NCBI RefSeq assembly: GCF_900112865.1 | Contig: NZ_FONH01000001.1 | Location: 310,001 to 374,000 of the forward strand | Reading direction: 5' to 3' | DNA from: Dyella marensis | Lineage (GTDB): Bacteria; Pseudomonadota; Gammaproteobacteria; Xanthomonadales; Rhodanobacteraceae | DNA length: 64,000 nucleotides | Shown here: one piece after another, positions 63,774 to 64,000 of the stretch | Layout: each line of letters starts with the position of its first letter | Position numbering within the stretch: position 1 is the stretch's first letter | Program-made: the position numbers and the translations under genes | The notes under the pieces: generated by a model | The model's database searches: none | The model's input: only the letters and a program-made list of their open reading frames with translations | Told to the model about the DNA's origin: nothing

Positions 63774-63803
63774 AGCGCCGCCCTTGAGCGGCGCTTTTTT
63801 TTG
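63774..63803 (+). terminator. rho-independent terminator of the fad operon
   Basis: AGCGCCGC (63774-63781) pairs with GCGGCGCT (63788-63795), followed by a run of eight T. The opposite A-run (63770-63774) would also let it serve the convergent gene at the window edge. Confidence 0.92.
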
Positions 63804-63809
63804 TGGCGC

Positions 63810-64000
63810 TCAGTCGTACTCGCGCCGTGAGCAGTCCCATAAGGCAAAACCGGCGATAGCCACACCGGCGACCAGACCGGCCACGAGCACGAACCACAGA
63901 TGCACGCCGTCTCGAAGGAACACCTGCACGGGCATCGACCAGGGAAACCAGTGGCCCAGACGATCGGACTGCCCGATCAGGAAACCGGACACCATGCCGG
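63810..64000 (-). CDS. C-terminal end of a membrane protein (partial)
   Basis: Open on the minus strand to the window edge; stop TCA (as TGA) at 63810. The visible tail (about 62 residues) has PWSMPVQVFLRDGVHLWFVL and a helix AGLVAGVAIAGFALWDCSRR, then EYD. The layout resembles the end of an ABC-type permease but this is weak; only the gene's end is in view. The first visible Met may not be the start. Confidence 0.5.
   Translation of the reverse strand, partial: GMVSGFLIGQSDRLGHWFPWSMPVQVFLRDGVHLWFVLVAGLVAGVAIAGFALWDCSRREYD

Overview
The window is GC-rich chromosomal DNA from a gammaproteobacterium of the order Xanthomonadales, most likely a Rhodanobacteraceae member (Dyella, Luteibacter or Rhodanobacter type). 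The family-level call is inference. It rests on the gene run ndk-rlmN-pilF-rodZ-yfgM-bamB-der next to guaB/guaA/folD, a Xanthomonas/Caulobacter-type TonB-dependent receptor beside glucokinase, a PsrA-type regulator in front of fatty-acid oxidation genes, a protein ending in a domain like the one that marks Xanthomonadales type IV secretion effectors, and REP-type repeats whose translation reads VIPAQAGI. No rRNA, tRNA or CRISPR array was recognised.

Layout. 1-9.5 kb: a hydrolase, a ProY-like permease, the RNA helicase dbpA, a higBA toxin-antitoxin pair with its palindromic operator, a macro-domain deacetylase, a TetR regulator coupled to two small immunity-like genes, and a broken exported-protein gene at 3429-3711. 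9.5-19 kb: exported and membrane proteins, a solitary ParB-like protein, a four-domain ferritin-like/4Fe-4S/double-CDGSH protein, PhzF, and a putative antibacterial type IV secretion effector (16762-17988) with a secreted immunity candidate just upstream. 19-24 kb: TonB receptor plus glucokinase, a carbohydrate-uptake unit. 24-32.4 kb: a cluster of small stress and metal proteins (ChaB, CusF-like, metallothionein, DUF892, UbiB kinase, hemerythrin, HAD phosphatase, sirtuin, CHAD). 32.4-35 kb: tadA, a HicA-like/HTH pair with a perfect 16-bp palindrome, and a hydrolase.

35.07-46.07 kb is an 11-kb defence island inserted at the 3' end of guaA and flanked by a near-identical 16-bp copy of the guaA terminus. 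It carries a type I restriction-modification system (hsdM, an hsdS with a 208-residue extra C-terminal region, hsdR), a YgjP-like metalloprotease fused to the operon by a one-base overlap, and an AbiE abortive-infection pair with a 10-bp inverted-repeat operator over its start codon. All island genes read on the minus strand. No integrase lies between the repeats.

46-59 kb is the conserved core: purine synthesis (guaA, guaB), one-carbon metabolism (folD), MoeB with an N-terminal rhodanese, ribosome assembly (der), outer-membrane assembly (bamB, yfgM), cell shape (rodZ), type IV pili (pilF), rlmN and ndk, with several ATGA overlaps suggesting coupled translation. 59.2-63.8 kb is a fatty-acid beta-oxidation operon (psrA, fadB-type, fadA-type) behind a promoter flanked by two palindromes of the PsrA consensus, closed by a strong terminator. 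REP-type inverted repeats lie at 9.5, 24.2, 29.6, 47.7 and 52.1 kb.
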